DNA of 64,000 bases from Chloroflexi bacterium AL-N1 (lineage in GTDB: Bacteria; Chloroflexota; Chloroflexia; Chloroflexales; Roseiflexaceae). The translations under genes and the position numbers were made by a program. Location: the NCBI GenBank assembly GCA_013122435.1, contig WYDT01000027.1, positions 1 to 64,000 on the forward strand, read 5' to 3'. Positions 53,644-62,388 of this stretch are shown here, in pieces (positions within the stretch are counted from its first letter, which is position 1; the number at the start of each line of letters is the position of its first letter). The notes under the pieces are model-generated. The model was not told where the DNA came from and did no database searches. It worked only from the letters and a program-made list of their open reading frames with translations.

Positions 53644-54095
53644 GTGAGTGTAACCCTATCGATTCGATCAGCAGATAACACAGATATAGCACGTCTGGTT
53701 GAGATGAATAAACGCTTGATCGAAGATGAAGATAGTCGGAATTCCCTGTCCTTTGTGGAGTTATGCCAACGTATGCAGCGGTGGCTCATGGAAGATTGGC
53801 ACATTGACTGTTGATGGTAGATCGTTTGGTCATTGGGTACGCCATCTACCAACTCCGTAAAGATGCGTACGAACCGGATCAACCAGGGGTGTATCTATGT
53901 CAGTTTTATATCGAACGAGATCAGCGTGGCCGCCCACTGGGCCGTAGAGGTTTTGGAACATTGGTACAAGATCGCTTTCCTGTTGGTAGCACCGTGGTTA
54001 TTGATGGATTGGCAGCCAACCCATCCGCCTGTCAATTCTGGTCCAAAATGGAATTTGTTGATTGCTGTACAACTATGAAACAACATATCACGTAG
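53644..54095 (+). pseudogene. GNAT acetyltransferase split by a frameshift
   Basis: The first part starts at GTG 53644 (GGAG upstream) and reads 'LSIRSADNTDIARLVEMN' up to the TGA at 53812-53814. The second part, in the next frame, gives VIGYAIYQLRKDAYE, 'YLCQFYIERDQRGRPLGRRGF' in type and 'ANPSACQFWSKMEFVDC', the middle and end of a GNAT domain. Neither half is complete. The TGATG overlap (53812-53816) could in theory couple two peptides, but a single-base change near 53805-53815 in a former 150-residue enzyme is more likely. Confidence 0.65.
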
Positions 54096-54115
54096 AATTG
54101 TGAATACATAAACAG

Positions 54116-55072
54116 ATGCAAATGACACAGGCCTTGGTTATAGCTGAACCACATAACGTTGAGTTGCGCCCCGTCAATCTGATTGAGCCGGGTGATGACG
54201 ATGTTGTAGTTCGTACATCACACACCTCGATCAGTGCTGGGACGGAACGTATGCTGCTATCAGGGCGCATGCCACATCCGATGTTGCAGTTTCCCGTCGT
54301 TCCCGGGTACGAGACGGTTGGTCAGGTGGTGCACTGTGGTGCACATGTGCCAGCAGATCTGGCTGGTAGCTGGGTGTACGTTGGTGGCGCGCTTTGCTTT
54401 GAGGGGGTCAATCCAGCGTGGGGGGGACAGTCTCAAACGTTGGTCGTGGATCATCGGCGGGTGGTGCCACTTGCTGGTATTGCGCCTCAGCAGGGCGTAT
54501 TGCTGGCTCTCAGTGCTACGGCACTCCATGGTATTGATCTGCTGCAATTGCGCCCTGAACAGCGGGTGTTGGTCCTTGGACAGGGTCCAGTTGGCCAGCT
54601 TGCCGCCCGTCTGGCCGTTGGTCAGGAGCGTTGGGTTGCTGTTGCTGATCGTGTGGCAAGTCGTTTGGAACGTTCTGTTGCTGATGTGATCTTTGATGTA
54701 CGTAATACATCACTGACCGATCAGCTTAACGAATCGGTTGATGTCATTATCGAGTCAACCGGATCGATGCAGGCTTTGAGCGCTGCTCTTGCGCTTTTGT
54801 CAGAAGGTGGTACGATTCTTTTACTCGGGTACTACGACGAACTACATCTTCCCTACATGCCCTTGTTTTTGAAACAGGCACGTTTGCTTACTGCTCGCGA
54901 ATGGGGGCCGGGCGATCTTGCCGAATGTCGTGACAGGTTGCTCGATGGTTCGCTCAATGTGGAGTCGTTAATAACCCATCAAATACCTGTTGAACGTTTT
55001 AAGGAAGCGTATCATACTGCGCTGGAAGACCCGGAATGTCTGAAGTTGGTTCTGGAATGGTCACAATCGTAA
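54116..55072 (+). CDS. bchC: Bacteriochlorophyllide a dehydrogenase
   Basis: 318 residues, medium-chain dehydrogenase fold without the catalytic zinc cysteines. Oxidises the 3-hydroxyethyl to the 3-acetyl group of bacteriochlorophyllide a. Seen: VVVRTSHTSISAGTERMLLSG, PVVPGYETVGQVVHCG, NAD loop VLVLGQGPVGQLAARLA, 'VDVIIESTGSMQAL' and 'LLTAREWGPGDLAECR'. It is 12 bases before bchX, with AAGGAGG between, so the two are coupled. Confidence 0.93.
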   Translation: MQMTQALVIAEPHNVELRPVNLIEPGDDDVVVRTSHTSISAGTERMLLSGRMPHPMLQFPVVPGYETVGQVVHCGAHVPADLAGSWVYVGGALCFEGVNPAWGGQSQTLVVDHRRVVPLAGIAPQQGVLLALSATALHGIDLLQLRPEQRVLVLGQGPVGQLAARLAVGQERWVAVADRVASRLERSVADVIFDVRNTSLTDQLNESVDVIIESTGSMQALSAALALLSEGGTILLLGYYDELHLPYMPLFLKQARLLTAREWGPGDLAECRDRLLDGSLNVESLITHQIPVERFKEAYHTALEDPECLKLVLEWSQS

Positions 55073-55084
55073 GGAGGGAAACCT

Positions 55085-56263
55085 ATGGCGCCACGTATGC
55101 TTGCAATCTATGGTAAGGGTGGAATGGGGAAAAGTTTCTTCACTTCCAACTTAACTGCGCGGCTCACCTTTGATGGTGCTCGCGTGCTCCAACTTGGCTG
55201 TGATCCCAAACATGATTCATGCAATACTGTGTTTGGTGGTTATTCCCTCCCGACGCTTGGCGAGCAGTGGCGGATGTTCAGGGAAGCAGGTAAAGAGGAC
55301 GAGTTAGGCGTGAGCGACGTTATCTTTCGGAGCGAGTTACAACCAGAAACCTATCTCTTTGGATGTGAATTAGGTGGCCCAGAGGTTGGTCGTGGATGTG
55401 GTGGACAGGGCATCTCTTCCGGCTTCAAAATTCTTGAGGGCATGGGGTTAAGCAAGTGGGGTCTCGACTATGTCGTCATGGATTTTCTTGGTGATGTCGT
55501 GTGTGGTGGCTTTGCAACACCACTGGCTCGATCATTGGCTGAGCAGGTTATCATCGTGGTGGGGCACGACCGCCAATCGCTGTATGCCGCAAACAACATT
55601 GCCAGAGCCGCCAAGTACTTCCGTTCGATGGGAGGGACGACATCGATTCTGGGCCTGGTCGTTAATCGAGATGATGGCAGCGATACCGCAGATCTGTATG
55701 CTGAAGCGGTTGGTTTGCCGATTCTTACGCGTATTCCGCTCAGTCGTACGGTGCGAGAACTGGCCGATGCTTGCCGCTTGGCATTGGAAGATGAGCAATT
55801 TAATGCCATTTTTGGGGATCTTGCTGATCGCATTGCCCGTCGTGCTATTGCCCCTTGTGATGACTATGAGCCATTAGATTATCACGAATTCCTGCGTGTC
55901 TTTGGGGCAGAAGAACCAGATGGTCAACCAACACCGGCAACGGCTGATGACTTGTTTGGTGACAAACGCACTGTTGCAGCTCTTCCGGTAATGTCATTGA
56001 CCCCGGTCATTCCACAGGTGCAAACAGGTGATCCTGTGCTCCGACAAGTGCAAAAAATGCTGGACTCTATAGGAGTTCATGTGACTGATATGGATCGCAA
56101 CGACAAAGATGGTATTACGATTACGTCCGGTTCTATCGAAATGCGCTTTGGTGATACGCAGGATCTTGATGCAAAAATGGCATTCTTGTCAGCTTTACGC
56201 CGTTCTGGTCAGGCGTTTAGTTTTGTGGATTTACGCTACGCCGATGCCCCATCGTTTAGTTGA
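55085..56263 (+). CDS. bchX: Chlorophyllide a reductase iron protein
   Basis: 392 residues. Nitrogenase iron-protein-like: P-loop AIYGKGGMGKSFFTSNL, LGCDPKHDSC, cluster cysteines in GRGCGGQGISSGF and LGDVVCGGFATPLA, and 'NNIARAAKYFRSMGG'. GKGGMGKS separates BchX from BchL (GKGGIGKS). The catalytic part ends near residue 270; about 120 further residues, with a Pro/Thr-rich joint, end in a small domain (MEMRFGDTQDLDAKM in type). It passes electrons to BchYZ to reduce ring B of chlorophyllide. AAGGAGG lies upstream. Confidence 0.96.
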   Translation: MAPRMLAIYGKGGMGKSFFTSNLTARLTFDGARVLQLGCDPKHDSCNTVFGGYSLPTLGEQWRMFREAGKEDELGVSDVIFRSELQPETYLFGCELGGPEVGRGCGGQGISSGFKILEGMGLSKWGLDYVVMDFLGDVVCGGFATPLARSLAEQVIIVVGHDRQSLYAANNIARAAKYFRSMGGTTSILGLVVNRDDGSDTADLYAEAVGLPILTRIPLSRTVRELADACRLALEDEQFNAIFGDLADRIARRAIAPCDDYEPLDYHEFLRVFGAEEPDGQPTPATADDLFGDKRTVAALPVMSLTPVIPQVQTGDPVLRQVQKMLDSIGVHVTDMDRNDKDGITITSGSIEMRFGDTQDLDAKMAFLSALRRSGQAFSFVDLRYADAPSFS

Positions 56264-56295
56264 TTGAACGATGTATGTAAGTTTGAGGATGGAAA

Positions 56296-57021
56296 ATGAC
56301 AGATCACGATGTTGATTTGCGGTATCTCAATCGTTTATTGGTTGATAAGATGCGGGTAAAACGACGACCTGTGGCGATTACCTATTGTGCAGACGGTCCA
56401 CCAGCGGGGTATGAATCGGTTAATGTTGTTGCCTGCGCCATCGTAAACCATGCCGAACAGGGCCGACGGGTTTATATCGATGCACAGCACCATGATTGTT
56501 GGGTGGGTCAATATCACCTTGGGTGGCTACCAGATGCCTCTGAGTTTATCAAAAACGGTGAATACCTGACCATGGCACAAGCATTTTTTACCACTGAGGG
56601 TGCGCGCTGCAACAAAGCACAGAGCTATTCTCTACCGGAGGGTAGCATCAAAGCACTCGCCGCAGCACCACTTGATGATGTGCCAGAGGGTGTCCAAGTC
56701 GATCTGCTGATCTGCATTTGTGATGCTCAACGTGCTATGCAGATTGCCGGAGCGGCATCGGTCCGTGAGGGTACTTTTCCGCATGGTGAGCTTGGCCCTT
56801 CCGCTTGTGCATCAATCTTTGCTGCACCATGGCACACACAGAATAGTGTGTTTGCAATTGGTGATGGTGGTGGTCGCATGCATAATAAAGTCGCCCCCGG
56901 CGAATTATTTATCTCGATACCGCGCCATCATTTTCGGTACATTGTTGAATTGGTCGAACATTTTCAGATTGATCCAGTAAAAATGCGACAGCTTATTATG
57001 CCGTCGTATGCGTCCGAATAG
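56296..57021 (+). CDS. DUF169 family protein
   Basis: 241 residues, soluble. Pattern of the DUF169 family: KRRPVAITYCADGPPAG near the start, a conserved Cys-Gly segment 'DAQHHDCWVGQYHLGWLP', 'VDLLICICDAQRAMQIAGAA', GPSACASIFAAPWHT and 'FAIGDGGGRMHNKVAPGEL'. Five or more cysteines (for example in TYCADG, VACAIV, HDCWVG, ARCNKA, SACASI) could bind a metal or thiol. No biochemical role is known to me. It sits 32 bases after bchX and before bchYZ, so a part in chlorophyllide reduction or porphyrin handling is plausible. Confidence 0.75.
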   Translation: MTDHDVDLRYLNRLLVDKMRVKRRPVAITYCADGPPAGYESVNVVACAIVNHAEQGRRVYIDAQHHDCWVGQYHLGWLPDASEFIKNGEYLTMAQAFFTTEGARCNKAQSYSLPEGSIKALAAAPLDDVPEGVQVDLLICICDAQRAMQIAGAASVREGTFPHGELGPSACASIFAAPWHTQNSVFAIGDGGGRMHNKVAPGELFISIPRHHFRYIVELVEHFQIDPVKMRQLIMPSYASE

Positions 57022-57090
57022 CATTTGTCCGTAAGAAATCATGCACATGTGGTTCGATTGTGTTACGATTCTATTGGGTGATTCGTGCTG

Positions 57091-57113
57091 CTTCCACGTC
57101 GAAGGAGTGGAAG
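57091..57113 (+). repeat. Hairpin in the leader of the small membrane-protein gene
   Basis: CTTCCAC and GTGGAAG, 7-bp stem, 9-base loop, in the 115-base gap before the gene at 57137. It overlaps purine-rich stretches that look like SD sequences (AAGGAG), so it might mask one. Confidence 0.4.
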
Positions 57114-57136
57114 GAGTAGCTAGATAGGATAGTGTC

Positions 57137-57436
57137 ATGGACCTTATTTTGTTACAAACACCAACGACACCGACTGCACCAGCGTCAGCGTATCTTTTGT
57201 GTTTTGTACCACTTGCAGTTACGATTATCGGGTTTATCGTCTTTGCATTTTTGACCGACCGCGATGCTACACGACCGTACATGCGATTTGACCCGGCCAA
57301 AGATGAAACCGCTACTGCTGGGGATTACATTCACGAGCATGGTGATGTGCCTGATCTTGGGCCAACGCCAAGTGAACCAGATCCAGACTATGATGACGCT
57401 GGAGCTCCAGCCCCAACAGCAGCACGTGCCACCTAA
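57137..57436 (+). CDS. Small single-helix membrane protein of unknown function
   Basis: 99 residues: a short Thr/Pro-rich start, one membrane helix (AYLLCFVPLAVTIIGFIVFAF split in type, residues ~19-39), then a polar acidic, Pro-rich tail (DLGPTPSEPDPDYDDAG). No known domain. AAGGAGTAGC lies about 15 bases upstream. Same strand as the DUF169 gene and the next membrane-protein gene, 40 bases apart. It may belong to a pigment-protein complex or anchor bch enzymes; this is inference from position. Confidence 0.7.
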   Translation: MDLILLQTPTTPTAPASAYLLCFVPLAVTIIGFIVFAFLTDRDATRPYMRFDPAKDETATAGDYIHEHGDVPDLGPTPSEPDPDYDDAGAPAPTAARAT

Positions 57437-57475
57437 CACGTTATTCGTTTTCATACTTAATTAAAGGGTGTAATT

Positions 57476-57940
57476 GTGCGACGTCAACCAATTCTAGAGT
57501 ATCACACGGAAGAACCAGAAACACAGCGTTCCAGTCAATTTTACACGGTGGGGGCCGCAATATTTCTTGCATTTGGCAGCCTTATGGCACATATCGGTCA
57601 GATCTGTCTGAATGTGGGTGAATATTGGGCTGGTAAACGAACGGTACGTATATGGATCGCATCAATTGATCATTTCCGTGGTGTCGTTCCTGGCCAATCG
57701 AAACCTGAACGACGGTGGGAACGTGACCTGTTGCGATTTGGTTCATCAATTGTGCTTGCGATCATTGCCACTCTGGTGTTCCTGTGGCTGTTTCTCAGCG
57801 TTGGTGGCGTGCTTGCGTGGTTCGCAGTTCGTGGATATGGTGCGTTCATGTTGTTGGGCGCAGTATTGATTGGTACGCTTGTTGGAGTTGGATTGGCACG
57901 TCAGGGCCATAAACCATCGCAACATGACCGCTTAAACTAA
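57476..57940 (+). CDS. Small multi-helix membrane protein of unknown function
   Basis: 154 residues starting at GTG (57476). Hydrophobic segments: FYTVGAAIFLAFGSLMAHIG (residues ~20-40), IVLAIIATLVFLWLFLSVGG (about 92-112) and 'GAFMLLGAVLIGTLVGVGLA'. A basic soluble loop lies between the first two. No family recognised. It ends just before a terminator-like hairpin, so the bchC-bchX-DUF169-small genes could form one unit ending here. Confidence 0.68.
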   Translation: MRRQPILEYHTEEPETQRSSQFYTVGAAIFLAFGSLMAHIGQICLNVGEYWAGKRTVRIWIASIDHFRGVVPGQSKPERRWERDLLRFGSSIVLAIIATLVFLWLFLSVGGVLAWFAVRGYGAFMLLGAVLIGTLVGVGLARQGHKPSQHDRLN

Positions 57941-57957
57941 GTATTGGACAACGTGAG

Positions 57958-57996
57958 GCACGGAGGAGCATTTGCTCTTTCGTGCCTTTATTTTGG
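57958..57996 (+). terminator. Terminator-like hairpin between the small membrane genes and bchY
   Basis: AGGCACG and CGTGCCT (7 bp) enclose a second stem GAGC-ATTT-GCTC, and TTATTTT follows. If it terminates, bchYZ needs its own promoter or partial read-through; no good promoter is visible in the 20 bases left before bchY. Confidence 0.68.
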
Positions 57997-58015
57997 ATAA
58001 ACAAGGGAGTTATCT

Positions 58016-59284
58016 ATGCAGGAGCCGATTGCGCTGGTAAATGAACAACCCCAGGGTCAACCATGTAAGCTCCATCCCCAATCAATGTGCCCAGCCTTTG
58101 GTGCGTTACGTATCTTGACACGTATCGAGGGATCGCATCCGGTGATGGCTACCGATATGGGGTGTCTCTATGGGTTGACATTTATTACCCATTTCTACGG
58201 TGCCAGCAAATCGATTTTGGCACCGACACTGGGGACTGCTGAATTGATGAGCGGCGAAGTTGTGGAAGGGACCCGTGCAGCGATTGATGTTGCTGCGAAA
58301 GAACCAGGGTGTCGGCTTATTCCGGTGATTTCATTGTGTGTCGCTGAGACAGCGGGGATGCCTGAAGAGCTTTTACCCAGGCGTATTGGTGATGCAGAAG
58401 TAGTACTTGTGCGCGTTCCGGCGTATGCGATCCATTCCCACCCAGAAGCAAAAGATGTCGCGATGGAAGCATTGCTGCGTCGTATGGGTGATCGTGAGAC
58501 GGCGACCGAAAAACGTACTGTGGCCATTATGGGCGATGTGTTTCCCGGCGATCAACTTGCAATTGATGCCGTCTTGCGGCGCATGGGTGTGCAAGCCACG
58601 ATTGCCTTACCAGGTCGATCTATTGATGACATCCATCGGGCTGGTCGTGCGGCGGCGCTTGCCCCACTACATCCTTTTTACAAGGGAACAATTAAGCTCT
58701 TTCGTGAGTGGCACCTACCCGTCATTGGTGGCGCACCAGTGGGCATTAGTGGCACGTATGCCTGGCTCAAGGCGCTTGGTGCGACGCTCGAACTCGACGC
58801 AACTGTAGTTAATCAAATCGCTGAAGAAGAGCGTGAGCGAGCCCAATCAATGGTCGATGCCAAACCGTTATCGGGACGTATTCTGGTCACTGGTTATGAA
58901 GGCAGTGAACTCGCCTATGCGCGACTGCTGATCGAAGCCGGTGCCGAAGTGCCCTATGTCTCAACGTCTATTGGGCAAGATCCATTGGTGTTGCCTGATG
59001 AGATGTGGTTACGCAGCCATGGTACGAAAGAAATTGTCTATCGTAAGGCCCTTGAGGAAGATGTGAGTGCGCTTGAACGTTATGCTCCTGATCTGGTGCT
59101 GGGAACAACGTCTTTCTGTAGTGAAGCCAAGGCACGTGGTATTCCGGCGGTTTATTTCACCAATCAACTGGCATCACGACCGTTTTTCCTCAGTGGAGGT
59201 ATGGTGGCGACTCTGGAGTTTATCCAGGGGATGTTGGGCCGCGGTAAACAATATCAATGGATGCAGGAGTTCTTTGCCGAGTAG
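58016..59284 (+). CDS. bchY: Chlorophyllide a reductase subunit Y
   Basis: 422 residues, NifD/BchN-like. Cluster ligands in CKLHPQSMCPAFGALR and DMGCLYGLTF; 'HFYGASKSILAPTLGTAEL' and 'GAPVGISGTYAWLKALGA' follow the family. With BchZ it forms the catalytic component that takes electrons from BchX. AAGGGAG lies nine bases before the ATG. It is 36 bases from bchZ. Confidence 0.95.
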   Translation: MQEPIALVNEQPQGQPCKLHPQSMCPAFGALRILTRIEGSHPVMATDMGCLYGLTFITHFYGASKSILAPTLGTAELMSGEVVEGTRAAIDVAAKEPGCRLIPVISLCVAETAGMPEELLPRRIGDAEVVLVRVPAYAIHSHPEAKDVAMEALLRRMGDRETATEKRTVAIMGDVFPGDQLAIDAVLRRMGVQATIALPGRSIDDIHRAGRAAALAPLHPFYKGTIKLFREWHLPVIGGAPVGISGTYAWLKALGATLELDATVVNQIAEEERERAQSMVDAKPLSGRILVTGYEGSELAYARLLIEAGAEVPYVSTSIGQDPLVLPDEMWLRSHGTKEIVYRKALEEDVSALERYAPDLVLGTTSFCSEAKARGIPAVYFTNQLASRPFFLSGGMVATLEFIQGMLGRGKQYQWMQEFFAE

Positions 59285-59320
59285 CAACATTTCACCTAAG
59301 AACGATGGAAAGAAGGGTGC

Positions 59321-60799
59321 ATGCCTCCTCAAATTATACGTGATCTTGCCGAAACCAGTGGCTATTGGGCTGCCGTTTGGACGATGTGTCCCATGCCCGA
59401 TCTCCACGTCATTTGTGATGCTCCGGTCGGATGTTTCAATCTGGTTGGTACAGCCGTACCAGATTATACCGACTCGATTCCTCATATCGAAAATCTTACG
59501 CCTTCCGTCATAACTGAGCAGGAAGTGGGTGGTAAGGGAACGACGGAAACCGTTAAGTGGACCTACGAAGGATTACGCGATACCGGTAAACTCGCAGGCA
59601 AACAATTGATCGTCGTGTCAACTGCCGAAAGCGAGATGATCGGCGCCGATCTTTCTGATTTGGTTAAGCAATTGCAACCAGGGACCACTTTCTACTACAG
59701 CAACTCGCTTGCAGAAGATGAGTGGGCTGGGCGTGATCGGGTATTGCGCTGGCTGTGGGAGCAGTATGGTAAATCTGCCGATTCGGAGATACAACCGGAG
59801 CCGGGAACAGTAAACATTATTGGTCCGACATATGGTTGTTTTAATGCCCCCTCAGATTTATCTGAAGTACGGCGTTTGATCGAAGGGGCGGGTGGACGTA
59901 TTAATCTCATCTATCCCTATGAAGCGAATTTGGCCGATACGCCGCGTCTGGCAGCAGCACAGATCAATGTGGTAATGTACAAAGAATTTGGGGCTGGTCT
60001 CGCCACCGATCTGGGCCAACCAACCCTCACTGCGCCCTTTGGCATGCGTGAAACTGTCACATTCGTCCGTCAGGTAGGCCAATTACTTGGCACAGTTGAT
60101 CAGGCCGAGGCATTTATTGCCAATGAAAAGAAAACGACGCTTCAGGCGGTATGGGATTTATGGCGTGGTCCGCAGAGCGATTGGTTTCCCACCACCAACG
60201 TTGGGATCGTGGCTGGACACTCATACGCCGATGGGTTGCAACGATTGTTAGGCGAGGAGATGGGTATGCAGATTGATTTCGTTTCTGCTCGCCCACGCCG
60301 TACTGATGACCTTGATAATGAAGGGATTCGGAACCGTATTCACGAACGTGCGCCCGCGTTTGTGTTTGGCTCAATCAATGAACGAATTTATCTGCGGGAA
60401 GCCAATGCACGCTATACCAACTTTATTCCGGCTGCCTTTCCAGGGGCAGCGGTGCGACGTGCTGTTGGAACACCGTTCATGGGCTTCCGTGGTGCGGTCT
60501 ACATCACACAGGAGATCGTCAATCGTTTATATGATGCGCTATTTAGCTTTCTGCCGGTTGATGGGGCCTATGCCCAACAGACAAATGCACCTGCTGGCCC
60601 TGCTCAAGGTAATATGCCGTGGCAAACAGAAGCAAAACAGCGCCTGGATGTGGTGTTGGAGAAGTTACCCTACATCCCACGTATCTCGGCTAGTCGTCAA
60701 CTTCAGATGACCATAGAAATGCTTGCAAATCAACGTGGTGTGACCGAGGTGACACCAGAACTCGTTGAAGAAGCACTTGCTCAGAATGCCCCACAATAG
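59321..60799 (+). CDS. bchZ: Chlorophyllide a reductase subunit Z
   Basis: 492 residues, NifK/BchB-like. SGYWAAVWTMCPMPDLHVIC and 'DAPVGCFNLVGTAVPDYTDS' carry the cysteine of the shared cluster; EQEVGGKGTTETVKWTYEGL, 'PTYGCFNAPSDLSEVRRL' and TAPFGMRETVTFVRQVG are typical. The last ~60 residues, 'MPWQTEAKQRLDVVLEKLPY', form the PCP_red-like C-terminal helix pair found in BchZ and BchB. Last step of macrocycle reduction before BchG. Confidence 0.95.
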   Translation: MPPQIIRDLAETSGYWAAVWTMCPMPDLHVICDAPVGCFNLVGTAVPDYTDSIPHIENLTPSVITEQEVGGKGTTETVKWTYEGLRDTGKLAGKQLIVVSTAESEMIGADLSDLVKQLQPGTTFYYSNSLAEDEWAGRDRVLRWLWEQYGKSADSEIQPEPGTVNIIGPTYGCFNAPSDLSEVRRLIEGAGGRINLIYPYEANLADTPRLAAAQINVVMYKEFGAGLATDLGQPTLTAPFGMRETVTFVRQVGQLLGTVDQAEAFIANEKKTTLQAVWDLWRGPQSDWFPTTNVGIVAGHSYADGLQRLLGEEMGMQIDFVSARPRRTDDLDNEGIRNRIHERAPAFVFGSINERIYLREANARYTNFIPAAFPGAAVRRAVGTPFMGFRGAVYITQEIVNRLYDALFSFLPVDGAYAQQTNAPAGPAQGNMPWQTEAKQRLDVVLEKLPYIPRISASRQLQMTIEMLANQRGVTEVTPELVEEALAQNAPQ

Positions 60800-60848
60800 C
60801 CTTGTTTCTTAGCACGCGTAGCATGTAGATCTCGAAAACCACAGGTGG

Positions 60849-60877
60849 TTGAAGTCGCATAGCTCGTGTGCTATACT
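60849..60877 (+). promoter_or_regulatory. Promoter of the second geranylgeranyl-reductase-family gene
   Basis: TTGAAG, 17-base spacer, TATACT with extended TG (TGCTATACT). The palindrome AACCAC-AG-GTGGTT (60837-60850) touches the -35 and could be an operator. The rest of the 60800-61010 gap shows nothing more. Confidence 0.68.
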
Positions 60878-61010
60878 TCCCTGACTAAGTCTCTTTGTTG
60901 CCAGGTATGGATAAATAGTGTTTCCCAGGCAGGATGTGGTGTTCATGGTACGGAGTGATCTGTATGTGTGCATGTTCGTGCGTTGTGGAAGCGGAAACAA
61001 GTAGATCGCT

Positions 61011-62165
61011 ATGATGAATTCATCCCACTACGACGTCATCATCGTTGGTGCGGGTCCTGCTGGTCTCTCTACTGCGCTTCATTTAGCACATGTTGCCCCG
61101 TCTCTGGCAGAGCGTATACTTCTTCTTGAAGCAGCCACCCATCCACGTCGTAAAGTATGTGGTGGCGCTATTACGTTTCACGGTGCCGAACAACTCCGAC
61201 AGCTCGGTCTCGATATGGATGTTCCAGCCGCAGTTGTGCACAATGTTGCTTTTCGTTTTGGCCATCACGAATTTACGACTGAGAGCCAGAACACTATGCA
61301 CATCATTCAACGTGAAGCGTTTGATGCCTCGCTGGCTTCGGAGGTCTGTTCCAAGGGCATCGAAATTCGTGGTGGCGAGCGATTGGGTGATCTGCGGCCA
61401 GTATCTCAGGGCATTGAACTCACGACCAATAAAGGAGTGTATCAGGCATCGGTGGTGGTCGGCGCTGATGGTTCCAACAGTGTCGTGCGGCAAAAGTTGG
61501 GTATTCGTTCCACAATGGGTGTTGCTCGTCTCCTGCGTGCGATGACTCCGGTTGATGAACAAACCACACCTGCATTTACGCACCATACGGCCGTGTTCGA
61601 CTTTACGTGTATGCAACAAGGAGTACAGGGCTATATCTGGGATTTCCCTTGTTTTGTGGATGGACAGGCTTTTCTCAATCGAGGTATCTTTGACAGTCGT
61701 ATTGCATCACGGCCACGTGGTGATCTAAAAGCTGCGTTTGCTACCGCTTTGACCGAGCGTGGCATTGCGTGGGACTCGATCAAGCTAGAAGGGCATCCGG
61801 TACGTTGGTTTAATCCACGTTCTGTGTTCGCACGTCCGCGTGTGTTGCTTGCAGGCGATGCTGCAGGTGTTGACCCGCTATTTGCCGAAGGCATCTCTTA
61901 TGCCATGGAATACGGTGCGATTGCTGCAAGCACTATTGTCGAAGCCTTTAGCCAGAAAGAGTTTACCTTTGCTGACTATCGCAATCGCATTTTGCGACAT
62001 GATTTAGGGCACATGTTGTTAACGAAAGTGAGAATTGCCAAAATGCTTTACAGATTGCCCTTTCCCAGGATTTGTTCACTGTTATGGCGTTTTGCAGAAC
62101 TAGCACCACCTGCCTTTAATCGTCGTATCGGGGCTATGTTGGGTGTATTCTCACTCAAAGGGTAG
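61011..62165 (+). CDS. Geranylgeranyl-reductase-family FAD oxidoreductase
   Basis: 384 residues. FAD-binding VIIVGAGPAGLSTALHLAH, 'EAATHPRRKVCGGAITFHGA' (KxCGG motif of this family), VVVGADGSNSVVRQKLG and 'VLLAGDAAGVDPLFAEGISY'. It differs much from the bchP-type protein at 49059. The KVCGG and DPLFAEGI motifs match reductases of polyprenyl groups on lipids, menaquinone or pigments. Its own promoter and the bch neighbourhood suggest a pigment role, but a carotenoid, quinone or lipid substrate is equally possible. Confidence 0.85.
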   Translation: MMNSSHYDVIIVGAGPAGLSTALHLAHVAPSLAERILLLEAATHPRRKVCGGAITFHGAEQLRQLGLDMDVPAAVVHNVAFRFGHHEFTTESQNTMHIIQREAFDASLASEVCSKGIEIRGGERLGDLRPVSQGIELTTNKGVYQASVVVGADGSNSVVRQKLGIRSTMGVARLLRAMTPVDEQTTPAFTHHTAVFDFTCMQQGVQGYIWDFPCFVDGQAFLNRGIFDSRIASRPRGDLKAAFATALTERGIAWDSIKLEGHPVRWFNPRSVFARPRVLLAGDAAGVDPLFAEGISYAMEYGAIAASTIVEAFSQKEFTFADYRNRILRHDLGHMLLTKVRIAKMLYRLPFPRICSLLWRFAELAPPAFNRRIGAMLGVFSLKG

Positions 62166-62388
62166 CCAACCTCTAATGAAACGCTGATGAACAGTTGTCG
62201 CGTAGCGCAATTGTATTTACACATTCGTTATTCTTCGTCAGAGAATAGCAGACAAATCACCCTTAGCCGTGGTACAATACACAAGAGATTTGTTAAAATA
62301 TAAAGTAGCAATATTCCTGTTAACAGTATCTATCTCAGACTGTAAAATTAAACGATAACTAAAATATACATCTTAAGGCTCAAAAGGA

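Noticed and set aside
56296..57021. BchJ-type vinyl reductase
   Set aside because: Size is near but the conserved segments fit DUF169, not the 4-vinyl reductase pattern.
55085..60799. Nitrogenase nifH/D/K
   Set aside because: Motifs GKGGMGKS, CPAFGALR and the bch neighbours identify BchX, BchY and BchZ.
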